A DNA stretch of 64,000 bases from Yersinia aleksiciae (GCF_001047675.1 NZ_CP011975.1:3636073-3700072), one strand, 5' to 3'. Counted from the first letter of the stretch, positions 28,590-41,738 are shown. Notes: generated by a model from the sequence alone, not told the origin. Translations and numbers: made by a program.

Positions 28590-30356
28590 TTAAAGCTCCT
28601 CACTGCGGTGGGACAGCAGATTGGCAAATGAACCGGTAACCTGACTCAAGCTAGAGTAATCACCTTGTTGAATCAAAAGGCCATTATCCATTACCCAGAT
28701 TTGGTCATACCCCAATGTATCTTCCAACTGATGAGTGACCAGCAAGGTTGTCTGCCTGCGAGAGGCTTCCTCCAAGGCTTTCATCACCAACTGTTCACTG
28801 TGGGCGTCAAGACTGGCTGTCGGTTCATCCAGCAGCAGCAAACGGCATGGGTTGAGTAATGCGCGAGCGACAGCCACACGCTGGGCTTGCCCAACAGAGA
28901 GACGGGCCGAGTGGTCGCCGACTTCTGTATTCAGTCCTTGCGGTAAATCTGGGAGAAATTCGTTGATATATGCACGCTCAACCGCTTGCTGTAATTGGCT
29001 TTCGTCAGCATCGGGTTGGCCCAGCAGAATATTGGCAACCAGTGTCTGCTCCGGCAAATGTGGATTTTGCCCAACCCAGCTTAACTGGCTTCGCCAGACT
29101 TGCGGTGCTAACTCATGTAATTCAATGCCGTTGACTTTTAACGAGCCGCGATAAGGTAAAAAACCCAGTAGCAGATTGAGTAATGAACTCTTGCCTGCAC
29201 CGCTCAGGCCAACGATGGCAACACGTTTACCTGCGGGCAGGAAGAACGTTAGCGGCCCAGCTAAGCGGGTACCATTGGGGGCCAGAATTTCCAGTTCATC
29301 TGCTTCAAGGGTGAGGGCATCTGAACCACTCAGTACTTTATCACCCTGACCGATAGACTCACTTTCACTGCTTAAGAATGTAACCAGTGATTCAGCTGCA
29401 CCTACGGCCTGTGCTTTGGCATGGTAGAACGTCCCTAAATCCCTCAGTGGTTGGAAAAATTCAGGTGCCAAAATTAAGACCAGAAAACCAGCAAACAGTG
29501 TTACGCCTAAACCGTAGCTGCCAAAATTCAGTTCGCCTAAATAGGAAAAACCAAAGTAAACCGCCACCACGGCAATAGATATGGCCGCGAAAAACTCCAA
29601 TACTGCTGAGGAGAGGAAGGCCATCCGCAGTACTTCCATGGTGCGGCTGCGGAAGTCTTCCGAGGAGTCGCGAATTTGGTCTGTTTCTGCTTTAGCGCGG
29701 TTAAATAATCGTAGGGTGTCGAGCCCACGCAAACGATCGAGGAAATTGCCGCTTAAACGGGCCAACGCAACAAAGTTACGCCGATTGGCGTCAGCAGCCC
29801 CCATCCCAACTAATGCCATGAATAACGGAATCAGCGGCGCGGTGACAAATAAGATCAAGCCTGCTGCCCAGTTGATTGGGAAGACGGCAATTAGAATCAG
29901 CACCGGAATAAATACCGCCAGATACATTTGCGGTAGATAGCGGGAATAGTAATCCTGCATATCCTCAATTTGTTCTAGAATAATGGTCGCCCAACTTCCG
30001 GCAGGCTTGCCTTTTACCCACGCAGGGCCCAGTTGTTCCAATCTGTCTAACACGACTTTGCGAATCTGCTGGCGGACTTTCATTCCGCAGATAAATCCTA
30101 CCCGCTCACGTAGCCAACTGATCACGGCACGCAAAGCAAAAGTCGCTGCCAGTAACCCAAAATTGGCGGTTAATGCAGAGCGGGGGAGCTTGTCGATAAT
30201 CAGAGATTGCAGCAAGGTGGCGAGCAACCATGCCTGAGCGATAATCAGTAACCCGCTGAGGAGGCCAAGTAACATGGACAGGCGGAGCCAACGTTGCGCC
30301 GGAGCGCTCTGTTTTTTCAGCCAACGAATCAACTCATACTGTCGTGTTTTATTCAT
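28590..30356 (-). CDS. cydD: Glutathione/cysteine ABC exporter subunit CydD
   Basis: Partner of CydC. The start giving MNKTRQYELIRWLKKQ yields 588 residues, the same as E. coli CydD; a longer frame adds 26 residues that read into ERIC-like DNA and are rejected. Six membrane helices precede an ATPase domain (Walker [13 protein letters not shown], signature LSVGQAQRVAVARALL, Walker B LLLLDEPTASLD). The signature has SVGQ for the usual SGGQ, as in E. coli. No strong ribosome site is visible before the ATG, and a degenerate ERIC element begins about 22 bases upstream. Confidence 0.94.
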   Translation of the reverse strand: MNKTRQYELIRWLKKQSAPAQRWLRLSMLLGLLSGLLIIAQAWLLATLLQSLIIDKLPRSALTANFGLLAATFALRAVISWLRERVGFICGMKVRQQIRKVVLDRLEQLGPAWVKGKPAGSWATIILEQIEDMQDYYSRYLPQMYLAVFIPVLILIAVFPINWAAGLILFVTAPLIPLFMALVGMGAADANRRNFVALARLSGNFLDRLRGLDTLRLFNRAKAETDQIRDSSEDFRSRTMEVLRMAFLSSAVLEFFAAISIAVVAVYFGFSYLGELNFGSYGLGVTLFAGFLVLILAPEFFQPLRDLGTFYHAKAQAVGAAESLVTFLSSESESIGQGDKVLSGSDALTLEADELEILAPNGTRLAGPLTFFLPAGKRVAIVGLSGAGKSSLLNLLLGFLPYRGSLKVNGIELHELAPQVWRSQLSWVGQNPHLPEQTLVANILLGQPDADESQLQQAVERAYINEFLPDLPQGLNTEVGDHSARLSVGQAQRVAVARALLNPCRLLLLDEPTASLDAHSEQLVMKALEEASRRQTTLLVTHQLEDTLGYDQIWVMDNGLLIQQGDYSSLSQVTGSFANLLSHRSEEL

Positions 30357-30377
30357 CAGGCAATTTGTCTGCGCAAA

Positions 30378-30484
30378 TATACCCATGGTACTCAGATATG
30401 CAGGAAGATCAGCAACGTTAAACCATATAAACAAAATGGTTGTTTAAGCTTGGCCTATCTACAACGCCGATTACTTTGGGTATA
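30378..30484. repeat. Degenerate ERIC-like element upstream of cydD
   Basis: It starts TATACCC and ends GGGTATA, 107 bases in all. The right arm CTACAACGCCGATTACTTTG matches Yersinia ERIC right arms, but the central TTAC/GTAA dyad is lost. It lies just upstream of the cydD start and would be in the leader or promoter of cydDC. Confidence 0.6.
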
Positions 30485-30659
30485 ACAAGATCAAAAGGTT
30501 TGTCACCATCTAGAGGCGGCAAACTGGCGAGGGGCAATCTTACCTCGTGATGCTATGAGGTGAAACCATAATGCTTGTGATAGTCACCGCATTAGTGGAT
30601 TTCTATAATTTGCTGTTTTTCATTGGTATGTTCAATCGACAAAAAATACAGAGCAAACA

Positions 30660-30699
30660 GAAATAAAAACGGGCGGCTCACGTATTGTCAGCTGCCCGT
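30660..30699 (-). terminator. trxB terminator
   Basis: ACGGGCGGCT pairs with AGCTGCCCGT (one G-T wobble) and is followed on the minus strand by TTTTTATTT, 25 bases after the trxB stop. It should insulate cydDC from trxB transcription. Confidence 0.88.
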
Positions 30700-30724
30700 A
30701 TGTATTCAGTAAAATCAGTGGGTG

Positions 30725-31744
<1,020 letters not shown>

Positions 31745-32151
31745 TTAAAAAAAGCAGACAAAAATGTTGTTAGCGATTTGTTTGATAGGTCATGCCTATT
31801 TAATAAACTAAATGCATTGATAATCGACAGTTAATCGATAAGAAAAATAAGGTTGGCGACAAATTGGACCAAAAATCATTTCTGCATTATGAGGTGAATA
31901 CCCCCAAAAAGCTTTGACCCCATAAAGAATGTGGCTTGCAAGCCGATAGAACAAAAAAAACCATAAATTCTGGAGGACAGTTTGCACCATTTTATAGCAA
32001 ATAAACGATGAAAAAATAGCTAAGAGAAGGGCGCTGAGATTTTAATTCTGGCACGTTGTACTGATTTAACTTCTTTTACTTTGACAATCGGCTGCGCATT
32101 TGCGAAAACATCATAGGAAGAAGAAATTATCTGCGCGCCATAATTTCAGAT

Positions 32152-32170
32152 TTGGCATCAGTGATGCCAA
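32152..32170. promoter_or_regulatory. Perfect 19-bp palindrome upstream of lrp
   Basis: TTGGCATCAGTGATGCCAA is perfectly symmetric about a single central base. A one-base loop cannot form a full RNA hairpin, so it looks more like an operator for a dimeric regulator, or an RNA stem with its inner pairs open. The regulator is unknown. Confidence 0.5.
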
Positions 32171-32225
32171 GCGAAAACCCTGGAATGTTTTCGATTAATG
32201 CTGGATGGCATGTGGAGTAAGTTCT

Positions 32226-32262
32226 CGAACAACTGCAGGGGGGATGTTTCTGCGGTTGTTCG
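32226..32262 (+). promoter_or_regulatory. Strong hairpin in the lrp leader
   Basis: CGAACAACTGCAG pairs with CTGCGGTTGTTCG (13 pairs, one G-T) around an 11-base G-rich loop, about 190 bases before lrp. No T-run follows, so it is more likely a leader structure than a terminator. Confidence 0.45.
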
Positions 32263-32455
32263 TGATGCGCTATCTCTTCCTCAACGCTAATAATCATCGA
32301 GTACCTCGCATACAGTTGGACAGACAGGGTGTGAGATAACAACGTGTTGATATATTTGCATAAAACAGGCTGCGGGTCGTTGTCTGTAGCAGGCTCTAAA
32401 TTTAGTTACACTTAGGGCATGTCTCAGACTCAAGGAAATTAAGAGAGACTATAAG

Positions 32456-32950
32456 ATGATAGATAATAAAAAGCGCCCGGGGAAAGAGCTTGATCGTATT
32501 GATCGTAACATCCTGAATGAATTACAAAAGGATGGGCGCATCTCTAACGTTGAGCTTTCAAAACGAGTAGGATTGTCACCAACACCATGTTTGGAACGGG
32601 TTCGCCGCTTAGAGCGTCAGGGCTTCATTCATGGCTACACCGCACTGCTTAATCCACAGTATTTGGATGCATCACTGCTGGTTATCGTTGAGATTACTCT
32701 GAATCGTGGCGCTCCGGATGTATTTGAGCAATTTAATGCTGCTGTCAAAAATCTTGAGGAAATTCAAGAGTGTCACCTGGTATCAGGCGATTTCGACTAT
32801 TTGTTGAAAACCCGAGTACCTGATATGTCTGCTTACCGTACATTACTCGGTGAGACCTTGCTTCGCCTACCGGGCGTCAACGACACCCGTACCTATGTGG
32901 TCATGGAAGAAGTGAAGCAGAGTAACCGACTCGTCATTAAAACGCGGTAA
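32456..32950 (+). CDS. lrp: Leucine-responsive regulatory protein Lrp
   Basis: Global DNA-binding regulator of amino-acid metabolism and surface structures. The 164-residue protein has an N-terminal winged helix-turn-helix (LDRIDRNILNELQKDGRISN to GLSPTPCLERVRRLE, residues 11-60) and a C-terminal RAM/AsnC ligand domain (VIVEITLNRG, DYLLKTRVPDM). It is nearly identical to E. coli Lrp. It sits between trxB and ftsK as in E. coli. A purine-rich ribosome site (AAGAGAGAC) precedes the ATG. Confidence 0.97.
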   Translation: MIDNKKRPGKELDRIDRNILNELQKDGRISNVELSKRVGLSPTPCLERVRRLERQGFIHGYTALLNPQYLDASLLVIVEITLNRGAPDVFEQFNAAVKNLEEIQECHLVSGDFDYLLKTRVPDMSAYRTLLGETLLRLPGVNDTRTYVVMEEVKQSNRLVIKTR

Positions 32951-33071
32951 ACAGGCAGGTGCAAAACCTGAGTAATTTGGTTACACTCCTGTTTATTCAT
33001 ACAGTTTCAACGCCGGGAGGGTTCTCGGCGTTGTTTCTCATACCAGTTAACAGGAACCTGGAGAGCCTTTC

Positions 33072-36000
33072 TTGAGCCAGGAATATACAGAAGACAAAGA
33101 AGTTACTCTGAAAAAACTCAGCAGCGGTCGACGTGTGCTTGAGGCTATTTTGATTGTGGTAACTATTCTGGCAGCCTACCTGATGGCGGCGCTGCTGAGT
33201 TTCAATCCTTCGGACCCAAGTTGGTCCCAAACTGCTTGGCATGAACCTATCCACAATCTTGGTGGGGGTATTGGTGCCTGGATGGCAGACACGCTATTCT
33301 TCACTTTCGGTGTTTTAGCATACGCAATCCCTGCCATTATGGTGATGCTGTGCTGGGCGGCATTCCGTCAGCGCGATGCCAGCGAACATGTTGATTACTT
33401 TGCATTGTCATTACGCTTGATTGGCACATTAGCCCTGATTTTAACCTCATGCGGCTTGGCAGCTCTCAACGTTGACGATCTTTATTACTTCGCTTCTGGC
33501 GGGGTGATTGGGAGCTTATTCAGTAATGCTATGTTGCCGTGGTTCAACGGTGTAGGTGCAACACTAACATTGCTCTGCATCTGGGCGGTTGGTTTGACGC
33601 TCTTTACCGGTTGGTCATGGTTGGTCATTGCAGAGAAAATTGGTGGTGTGGTCTTAGGTTCACTGACATTTATGACTAATCGCTCTCGTCGTGAAGAGCG
33701 TTATGACGATGAAGATGACGATTATCATGTCGATGATGCAGATATTGCCGAGCAAGAAAAAGAAACTGTGGCGAGCAAGGCAGCAATAGCAGGCGTTGCA
33801 GCAGCAACGGGGCTGGTGGCGAGCTCTGCCTATGCAGACGATGACGATGTACTCTTCTCCGCGCCATCTGTGACTGATACGCCATTACCGCTGACTGAAA
33901 CTAGCAATAAATATGATCCATTATTAAGTACGCTGCGAGCAACGGATAATGATGAACAATCACCGTTATCAGGAACTTCTACTGAGAGTAGCGCTGATTC
34001 TGTGACGAGTCATGGTGCTGTTGACCATAGCCATACTCACACCAATTTTGTCAAGGATAGTACGGCCCCTAATGTGGACGCGACCCCGCCGCTCTATTCT
34101 TTTGAAACTCCAGAAGAAACACCAGCTCCAGTGCAGACTCGCGTTGTGTACCCGGCTGAGCGTCCTGAGCCTCAGATGGGGTCATGGGATACACCAGCAG
34201 TACCTGCTAGCCATTCGCCATTTGATTTTTCAACGGCACAGCGGCATAGCGATCAGGTGGAAAGCACACCTCATATGAACCCTGGGCTGGGTTCAGGTCT
34301 TGATGGATTGACCGCAGCAGGCATGGCCGCCAACGCTGCATCAACAGTTGGACCAACATCTACCGCCGGAATTGTTGCAGCAAGTGCAGCGACATTTATG
34401 CCTGCGTTTACGGCGACCAGCGATAGTAGTTCCCAGATTAAGCAGGGGATTGGTCCAGAATTACCAAGGCCGAATCCTGTTCGCATTCCGACACGGCGTG
34501 AGCTTGCATCCTTCGGTATCAAACTGCCTTCTCAGCGAATAGCTGAGCAGGAACAACGTGAGCAGCGCGAGGACGAAACACAAAGTTCTCAAAACCCAGC
34601 TTCATTTGGTTCAGAGGTCGAGTCTGAAGATGAGGCGGCATTGCAGCAGGCTATTTTGCGTAAAGCTTTTGTTGACCAACAGTCTGCGCGTTATGGGCAA
34701 CCAACTGACGCGGGCGCAAATATCTTCTCCGCGCCAGAACCTGAAGATGAACAGGCTTTACAAGAGGCCGCATTACGACAGGAGTTTGCTGCGCAACAGC
34801 AGCACCGTTATGGTGCGACTCAGCACGAAGATGCTGTTCATCGTAAAGATAGTCTTTATAGTGAAAACAGTGTGTTGGATAAAGAAAATAGGGTTGAGAG
34901 AGTGCAGCCGGTTGATACCAGCCGCGCCTACACATTCTCGCCGGTCGCAGATTTAGTGGATGAGACCCCACGTGAACCCCTGTTCACACTTTCTCCGTAT
35001 GCTGAAATAGCAACCGAAGAAGAGACTTTTGCGCCAGATTATCCTGAACAGCTGTCACCACATCAGCAGCCAACCGTGCAGCAAACACATTCAGAACAAT
35101 CAGCGCCGTCGATACCACCTGCTTATACTTCGTCGGCAAGTACGCAGTCTGCATACACTCAGCCGATTGTGGCGCCGTCTTATGCTCAGTCAGCGCCGCA
35201 GTCCACTGTTCAGCCCACTACACCGGTGCAACCAGCACAACCCGTACAACCTATCCCGGCGATGGACAGTCTGATTCATCCATTCCTGATGCGTAATGAC
35301 CAGCCGTTGGTTAAACCAACCACACCATTGCCGACACTGGATCTGCTTTCCTCGCCGCCAGCGGAAGAGGAGCCAGTCGACATGTTTGCTTTGGAGCAAA
35401 CAGCGCGTTTGGTTGAAGCACGCCTTGGTGATTATCGGGTGAAAGCTGAAGTGGTCGGTATCTCTCCGGGGCCGGTTATTACCCGTTTTGAGCTGGATCT
35501 GGCACCGGGCGTCAAAGCTTCGCGCATTTCCAATCTTTCCCGTGATTTGGCCCGCTCACTCTCTGCTATTGCCGTGCGTGTTGTGGAAGTGATTCCCGGT
35601 AAACCTTATGTCGGGCTTGAGCTGCCAAATAAACACCGTCAGACAGTCTATCTGCGAGAAGTGCTCGATTGTGCCAAATTCCGCGATAACCCATCACCAT
35701 TAGCTATTGTGTTGGGTAAAGATATCGCCGGGCAGCCGGTGGTGGCTGATTTAGCTAAAATGCCCCACTTGCTGGTCGCAGGTACAACCGGCTCGGGTAA
35801 ATCGGTTGGGGTGAATGCGATGATCCTCAGCATCTTGTATAAAGCCACGCCAGATGAGGTGCGCTTTATCATGATTGACCCGAAAATGCTGGAATTATCG
35901 GTCTATGAAGGTATTCCGCATCTGTTAACCGGCGTGGTTACCGATATGAAGGATGCCGCGAATGCATTACGTTGGTGTGTCGGTGAGATGGAACGGCGCT

Positions 36001-36803
36001 ATAAACTAATGTCTGCATTGGGTGTGCGTAATCTGGCCGGTTATAACGAGCGCGTGGCGCAAGCTGAAGAAATGGGGCGGCCAATTCCCGATCCATTCTG
36101 GAAGCCATCCGACAGCATGGACATCTCCCCGCCAATGTTGGTGAAACTGCCTTATATCGTGGTGATGGTGGATGAATTTGCTGACCTAATGATGACCGTG
36201 GGCAAAAAAGTTGAAGAGCTGATTGCCCGTTTAGCACAGAAAGCACGTGCTGCCGGTATTCATCTGGTTCTGGCGACACAGCGTCCGTCAGTGGATGTGA
36301 TAACTGGCTTAATTAAAGCTAACATTCCTACGCGTATCGCCTTTACGGTCTCCAGCAAAATTGACTCCCGTACCATTCTTGATCAGGGCGGGGCTGAATC
36401 ACTGCTGGGTATGGGTGATATGCTGTATATGGCACCTAACTCATCGATTCCAGTGCGTGTGCACGGCGCCTTTGTCCGTGATCAGGAAGTACATGCCGTT
36501 GTTAATGACTGGAAAGCTCGTGGTCGCCCTCAATATATTGAGAGTATTATCAGTGGTGGTGACGAGGGCGAGGGTGGTAGCCTTGGCTTGGACAGTGACG
36601 AAGAGTTAGATCCACTGTTCGATCAGGCGGTGAGCTTTGTGTTGGAGAAGCGCCGTGCGTCGATCTCTGGTGTTCAGCGCCAATTCCGAATCGGTTATAA
36701 TCGTGCTGCACGTATCATTGAGCAGATGGAAGCCCAGCAAATTGTGAGTACGCCGGGTCATAATGGCAACCGTGAAGTTTTGGCTCCACCACCTCATGAG
36801 TAA
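33072..36803 (+). CDS. ftsK: DNA translocase FtsK
   Basis: Septal DNA pump that links division to chromosome dimer resolution. The start is TTG with GGAGAG just upstream, giving [19 protein letters not shown], as in E. coli FtsK. Four N-terminal membrane helices (to about residue 200) are followed by a low-complexity Pro/Gln/Ser linker to about residue 750, then the motor (Walker [16 protein letters not shown] near 902) and the C-terminal gamma winged helix ([20 protein letters not shown]). The total is 1243 residues. The linker has two copies of a 22-residue unit of the form DExALQxAxLRxxFxxQQxxRYG at about 520 and 558. A short acidic segment (about residues 210-225) follows the membrane domain. 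Confidence 0.96.
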   Translation: MSQEYTEDKEVTLKKLSSGRRVLEAILIVVTILAAYLMAALLSFNPSDPSWSQTAWHEPIHNLGGGIGAWMADTLFFTFGVLAYAIPAIMVMLCWAAFRQRDASEHVDYFALSLRLIGTLALILTSCGLAALNVDDLYYFASGGVIGSLFSNAMLPWFNGVGATLTLLCIWAVGLTLFTGWSWLVIAEKIGGVVLGSLTFMTNRSRREERYDDEDDDYHVDDADIAEQEKETVASKAAIAGVAAATGLVASSAYADDDDVLFSAPSVTDTPLPLTETSNKYDPLLSTLRATDNDEQSPLSGTSTESSADSVTSHGAVDHSHTHTNFVKDSTAPNVDATPPLYSFETPEETPAPVQTRVVYPAERPEPQMGSWDTPAVPASHSPFDFSTAQRHSDQVESTPHMNPGLGSGLDGLTAAGMAANAASTVGPTSTAGIVAASAATFMPAFTATSDSSSQIKQGIGPELPRPNPVRIPTRRELASFGIKLPSQRIAEQEQREQREDETQSSQNPASFGSEVESEDEAALQQAILRKAFVDQQSARYGQPTDAGANIFSAPEPEDEQALQEAALRQEFAAQQQHRYGATQHEDAVHRKDSLYSENSVLDKENRVERVQPVDTSRAYTFSPVADLVDETPREPLFTLSPYAEIATEEETFAPDYPEQLSPHQQPTVQQTHSEQSAPSIPPAYTSSASTQSAYTQPIVAPSYAQSAPQSTVQPTTPVQPAQPVQPIPAMDSLIHPFLMRNDQPLVKPTTPLPTLDLLSSPPAEEEPVDMFALEQTARLVEARLGDYRVKAEVVGISPGPVITRFELDLAPGVKASRISNLSRDLARSLSAIAVRVVEVIPGKPYVGLELPNKHRQTVYLREVLDCAKFRDNPSPLAIVLGKDIAGQPVVADLAKMPHLLVAGTTGSGKSVGVNAMILSILYKATPDEVRFIMIDPKMLELSVYEGIPHLLTGVVTDMKDAANALRWCVGEMERRYKLMSALGVRNLAGYNERVAQAEEMGRPIPDPFWKPSDSMDISPPMLVKLPYIVVMVDEFADLMMTVGKKVEELIARLAQKARAAGIHLVLATQRPSVDVITGLIKANIPTRIAFTVSSKIDSRTILDQGGAESLLGMGDMLYMAPNSSIPVRVHGAFVRDQEVHAVVNDWKARGRPQYIESIISGGDEGEGGSLGLDSDEELDPLFDQAVSFVLEKRRASISGVQRQFRIGYNRAARIIEQMEAQQIVSTPGHNGNREVLAPPPHE

Positions 36804-36832
36804 TCTTTTGTTCTGAGGCAGTTAACCTAGAT

Positions 36833-36851
36833 AGGGCCGCTTTGCGGCCCT
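36833..36851 (+). terminator. Hairpin between ftsK and lolA
   Basis: AGGGCCGC, TTT loop, GCGGCCCT lies 29 bases after the ftsK stop. It is followed by TTATGCC rather than a full T-run, so it may only partly terminate before lolA. Confidence 0.6.
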
Positions 36852-36908
36852 TATGCCAAGAAGCGTAACCCCGTATTTCTCAAAGAATTTTATAAGGTAT
36901 TTAGAATA

Positions 36909-37520
36909 ATGAAAAAACTGCTTGTTGCTTGCTGTCTGTTATCTGGCTTAATTTCAACGTCAGTCTTGGCGGATGCCAGCACTGATTTGCAAGGTCGCCT
37001 GAGCAAGGTGAACAGTTTCCATGCTAATTTCTCGCAGAAAGTCACTAGTTCTGAAGGGGCTGCGGTGCAGGAAGGCGAGGGTGAGCTATGGGTAAAACGG
37101 CCCAATCTGTTTAACTGGCATATGACTTCGCCGGATGAGAGCGTGCTGATTTCCGATGGTGAGACATTGTGGTTCTACAACCCCTTTGTTGAGCAAGCCA
37201 CGGCGACCTGGCTGAAAAATGCCACCGGCAATACACCTTTCATGCTGATTACTCGCAATAACCCAGATGACTGGAAGCAGTACAATGTGAAGCAAAAAGG
37301 CGATGATTTTGAGTTGACGCCAAAAAATACCAGCGGCAATCTGAAGCAATTTACGATAACGGTGACGCCAACCGGCACCATTAAAAGCTTTGCGGCGGTT
37401 GAGCAAGACGGGCAGCGCAGCGCTTATACGCTGAAAGGGCAACAAAATAGCTCAGCGGATGCCAACAAGTTTAAATTTACCCTACCAAAAGGTGTGACGC
37501 TGGACGACCAGCGCCAGTGA
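36909..37520 (+). CDS. lolA: Outer-membrane lipoprotein carrier protein LolA
   Basis: Periplasmic chaperone that ferries lipoproteins from LolCDE to LolB. The 203-residue precursor has a signal peptide ([20 protein letters not shown]) cleaved after ALA-like VLA. The mature chain begins [20 protein letters not shown] and carries the conserved arginine/hydrophobic cavity region ([20 protein letters not shown]). It lies between ftsK and rarA as in E. coli, with 105 bases upstream and seven bases to rarA, so it is probably co-transcribed with rarA. Confidence 0.96.
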   Translation: MKKLLVACCLLSGLISTSVLADASTDLQGRLSKVNSFHANFSQKVTSSEGAAVQEGEGELWVKRPNLFNWHMTSPDESVLISDGETLWFYNPFVEQATATWLKNATGNTPFMLITRNNPDDWKQYNVKQKGDDFELTPKNTSGNLKQFTITVTPTGTIKSFAAVEQDGQRSAYTLKGQQNSSADANKFKFTLPKGVTLDDQRQ

Positions 37521-37527
37521 GGTCTGA

Positions 37528-38871
37528 GTGAGTAATATGTCCCTCGATTTTTCCCAAAATGAGTTCCAGCCACTGGCCGCGCGGATGCGGCCTTTGACGT
37601 TGGATCAATATATTGGTCAGCAGCATCTGCTGGCTCCGGGTAAACCGCTACCGCGGGCAATCGTCGCGGGGCAATTACACTCCATGATCCTCTGGGGGCC
37701 GCCGGGGACGGGAAAAACCACGTTAGCAGAAATTATTGGCCGCTACGGTCAGGCGGATGTCGAACGTATCTCTGCGGTGACCTCCGGTATTAAAGAGATC
37801 CGCGAAGCTATCGAGCGAGCACGGCAAAACCGTGATGCTGGGCGGCGCACGATATTGTTTGTTGATGAAGTCCACCGCTTCAATAAAAGTCAGCAGGATG
37901 CATTTTTACCGCATATTGAAGATGGTACGATCACCTTTATCGGTGCCACCACGGAGAATCCCTCGTTTGAACTGAATTCAGCATTGCTCTCCCGCGCTAG
38001 GGTCTACTTACTGAAGGCGTTAACTGCCGCAGATATCGAAAAAGTGATTGACCAAGCGATGTCTGATTCCCAGCGTGGCTATGGTGGGCAGAATATCAAA
38101 CTGCCAGATGAAACCCGCCGCATGATGTCTGAGTTAGTGGGTGGTGATGCGCGTCGTGCCTTGAATAGCCTTGAAATGATGGCAGATATGGCAGAAATAG
38201 ATGCCAAAGGGGTACGTGTGCTCACCCCTGATTTGCTAAAAGAGGTCTCTGGTGAACGAAGCGCCCGCTTTGATAATAAAGGCGACCGTTATTACGATCT
38301 GATTTCGGCAGTGCATAAATCTATTCGTGGCTCAGCCCCCGATGCGGCGCTGTACTGGTATGCGCGCATTATCACCGCTGGCGGTGATCCGCTCTACGTT
38401 GCCCGGCGTCTGCTGGCGATTGCGTCAGAAGATGTGGGTAACGCAGACCCACGGGCTATGCAGGTGGCAATCTCAGCTTGGGATTGTTTTACCCGAGTCG
38501 GGCCAGCAGAAGGTGAGCGGGCGATTGCTCAGGCGATTGTTTATCTGGCCTGTGCGCCGAAAAGTAATGCTGTTTATACCGCGTTTAAAGCAGCGATGCA
38601 GGATGCTCGCGATAAACCTGATTTTGATGTGCCAGAGCATCTGCGCAATGCGCCGACCAAACTGATGAAAGAGATGGGGTTGGGGGCTGAATACCGATAT
38701 GCCCATGATGAGCAACATGCTTATGCCGCGGGTGAGAACTATTTCCCGCCAGAAATGGCCACGACACGCTACTATTCTCCATCATCCAGAGGTCTGGAAG
38801 GGAAAATAGGTGAAAAGCTGGCATGGCTGGCTGAGCAGGATCAAAATAGCCCGATAAAACGCTACCGCTAG
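37528..38871 (+). CDS. rarA: Replication-associated recombination protein RarA
   Basis: AAA+ ATPase of the clamp-loader/MgsA/WRNIP1 family that acts at stalled replication forks. I choose the GTG at 37528 ([17 protein letters not shown], read as Met) because E. coli RarA begins MSNLSLDFS; the ATG three codons later is the alternative. Walker A is [13 protein letters not shown] near residue 55, Walker [16 protein letters not shown], sensor 1 [12 protein letters not shown]. The 447-residue length is standard. A 13-pair hairpin overlaps the stop codon. Confidence 0.95.
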   Translation: MSNMSLDFSQNEFQPLAARMRPLTLDQYIGQQHLLAPGKPLPRAIVAGQLHSMILWGPPGTGKTTLAEIIGRYGQADVERISAVTSGIKEIREAIERARQNRDAGRRTILFVDEVHRFNKSQQDAFLPHIEDGTITFIGATTENPSFELNSALLSRARVYLLKALTAADIEKVIDQAMSDSQRGYGGQNIKLPDETRRMMSELVGGDARRALNSLEMMADMAEIDAKGVRVLTPDLLKEVSGERSARFDNKGDRYYDLISAVHKSIRGSAPDAALYWYARIITAGGDPLYVARRLLAIASEDVGNADPRAMQVAISAWDCFTRVGPAEGERAIAQAIVYLACAPKSNAVYTAFKAAMQDARDKPDFDVPEHLRNAPTKLMKEMGLGAEYRYAHDEQHAYAAGENYFPPEMATTRYYSPSSRGLEGKIGEKLAWLAEQDQNSPIKRYR

Positions 38872-38895
38872 CCTTGCCGTTGCGGTAAGGTTAGC
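38867..38895 (+). terminator. Hairpin overlapping the rarA stop
   Basis: GCTAGCCTTGCCG pairs with CGGTAAGGTTAGC (two G-T wobbles) around a TTG loop, and includes the rarA TAG. No T-run follows. It may slow exonucleases or act as a rho-assisted end. Confidence 0.5.
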
Positions 38896-38962
38896 GCTAT
38901 AACCACTTGGTAAGTGGCTGTTTACGCCGCTTACAGCGTTAAATTCGTCTTCACTAACCACG

Positions 38963-38991
38963 TATACCCAAAGTAAATATATGCGGGTATA
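38963..38991. repeat. Short ERIC-terminus palindrome upstream of serS
   Basis: TATACCC and GGGTATA, the termini typical of ERIC elements, are separated by only 15 bases. It may be an ERIC reduced to its ends by internal deletion, 27 bases upstream of serS. The small size makes chance hard to exclude. Confidence 0.35.
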
Positions 38992-39002
38992 TCCATAACT
39001 AA

Positions 39003-40310
<1,308 letters not shown>

Positions 40311-40344
40311 TAAAACATCTGATATTTTTAATCAGTTGTTTATC

Positions 40345-40370
40345 AAGCGCCTACGGGCGCTTTTTCTTTT
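40345..40370 (+). terminator. serS terminator
   Basis: AAGCGCC, TACG loop, GGCGCTT followed by TTTCTTTTT, 35 bases after the serS stop: a strong rho-independent terminator on the plus strand. Confidence 0.92.
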
Positions 40371-40517
40371 TAGGCATACCAACCGAGTACCTTCAGCTCA
40401 TTGCCGATAAAAATGAACCAACATATCGTGCTATCCCCGCCTGAGAGGGAATTGACTTTTTTATCGCCAGTGGCATGATGCGCTCACTTTCATCGTTCCG
40501 ACGGTTTCTCTCTTATT

Positions 40518-41666
40518 ATGTCCGCATATTCTCGCCCGGTGCTGCTTCTGCTCTGTGGGCTTTTGTTGTTTACGATTTCTATCGCGGTTTTAAATACATT
40601 GGTTCCCTTATGGTTATCCCATCAACAGTTGCCGACCTGGCAAGTGGGGATGGTGAGCTCATCCTATTTTACCGGGAATTTGGTCGGGACGTTGATTGCC
40701 GGGCGATTGATCCAACGGCTCGGTTTTAACCGTAGCTATCACTACTCCTGTATTTTATTTGCTCTGGCGACCTGCGGGTTAATGCTTTCGGTCGACTTTT
40801 GGAGCTGGCTGGGCTGGCGTTTCTTTGCTGGCGTGGCCTGCGCGCTCATTTGGGTCATCGTCGAGAGTGCGTTACTGCGCAGTGGAACATTAATCAACCG
40901 TGGGCAACTGCTGGCGGCTTACATGATGGTTTACTATCTGGGGACCGTCACCGGGCAACTGCTGTTAGGCGTGGTATCGACGCAACTGCTGAATGTTATC
41001 CCTTGGGTCAGTGCATTGGTGATTACCGCGATGTTGCCGCTGCTGTTTGCCCACTTCTCGTATCAGCAGGGCAGTGAGTTCTCACATGTTGCGGTTTGGT
41101 CGATGCTCAAGCGCCGTAGTGCGCGTCTGGGTATTAATGGCTGCATTATCTCAGGTGTACTCTTAGGCTCGCTCTATGGGTTGCTGCCGTTGTATTTATC
41201 CCATCAAGGGATGAGTGATGCCAGTGTGGGATGGTGGATGGCATTATTGGTCAGTTCAGGGATTATCGGTCAGTGGCCGATTGGCAAAATGGCCGATCGC
41301 TATGGTCGCTTACTGGTGCTGCGCATTCAGGTGTTCGTGGTAATTCTCGGCAGCGTGGCGATTCTGGGTAATTATGCCTTGGCTCCCGCACTCTTTATTT
41401 TGGGCTGCGCTGGTTTCACCCTTTATCCAGTGGCGATGGCATGGGCGTGCGAAAAAGCCAGTGCCGATGAGTTGGTGGCGATGAATCAGGCATTGCTGAT
41501 GAGTTACACTATTGGCAGTTTGACCGGCCCGACCATGACGTCATTACTGATGCAGCGTTATTCAGACAATTTATTATTTATCATGATTGCCGGCGTGGCA
41601 TTGGTGTATCTGATGATGCTACTGCGCAAACCCGATCAGCAGCAAACACCTTACGCGGCGGTCTAA
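40518..41666 (+). CDS. ycaD: Major facilitator superfamily transporter YcaD
   Basis: Inner-membrane MFS transporter with about 12 helices, substrate unknown. The 382-residue length, the loop 2-3 motif ([18 protein letters not shown]) and [19 protein letters not shown] between helices 8 and 9 are as in E. coli YcaD. E. coli relatives dmsABC, which precede ycaD there, are not present; serS is the direct neighbour. It converges with pflA across a shared bidirectional terminator. The start ATG gives [12 protein letters not shown]. Confidence 0.9.
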   Translation: MSAYSRPVLLLLCGLLLFTISIAVLNTLVPLWLSHQQLPTWQVGMVSSSYFTGNLVGTLIAGRLIQRLGFNRSYHYSCILFALATCGLMLSVDFWSWLGWRFFAGVACALIWVIVESALLRSGTLINRGQLLAAYMMVYYLGTVTGQLLLGVVSTQLLNVIPWVSALVITAMLPLLFAHFSYQQGSEFSHVAVWSMLKRRSARLGINGCIISGVLLGSLYGLLPLYLSHQGMSDASVGWWMALLVSSGIIGQWPIGKMADRYGRLLVLRIQVFVVILGSVAILGNYALAPALFILGCAGFTLYPVAMAWACEKASADELVAMNQALLMSYTIGSLTGPTMTSLLMQRYSDNLLFIMIAGVALVYLMMLLRKPDQQQTPYAAV

Positions 41667-41676
41667 TCACCATAAA

Positions 41677-41711
41677 AATGCCGCCAGTTGGATAGCCAAC
41701 ATGGCGGCATT
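41677..41711. terminator. Bidirectional terminator ycaD/pflA
   Basis: AATGCCGCC pairs with GGCGGCATT, extended inward by GTTGG/CCAAC around an ATAG loop. On the minus strand it is followed by TTTTTA, suited to ending the focA-pflB-pflA transcript; on the plus strand the T-run is weaker. Confidence 0.88.
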
Positions 41712-41738
41712 GATTGAGCCTTTATTGGTTAGCGATGA

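Larger units (their letters stand above)
30357..30724. other. cydD-trxB gap with degenerate ERIC and trxB terminator
   Basis: This 368-base gap has no gene. It contains the ERIC-like element (30378-30484), a small inverted repeat TTACCTC / GAGGTGAA near 30540-30570, and the trxB terminator. The promoter for cydDC must lie here if it is not co-transcribed with trxB, because the terminator separates them. Confidence 0.5.
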
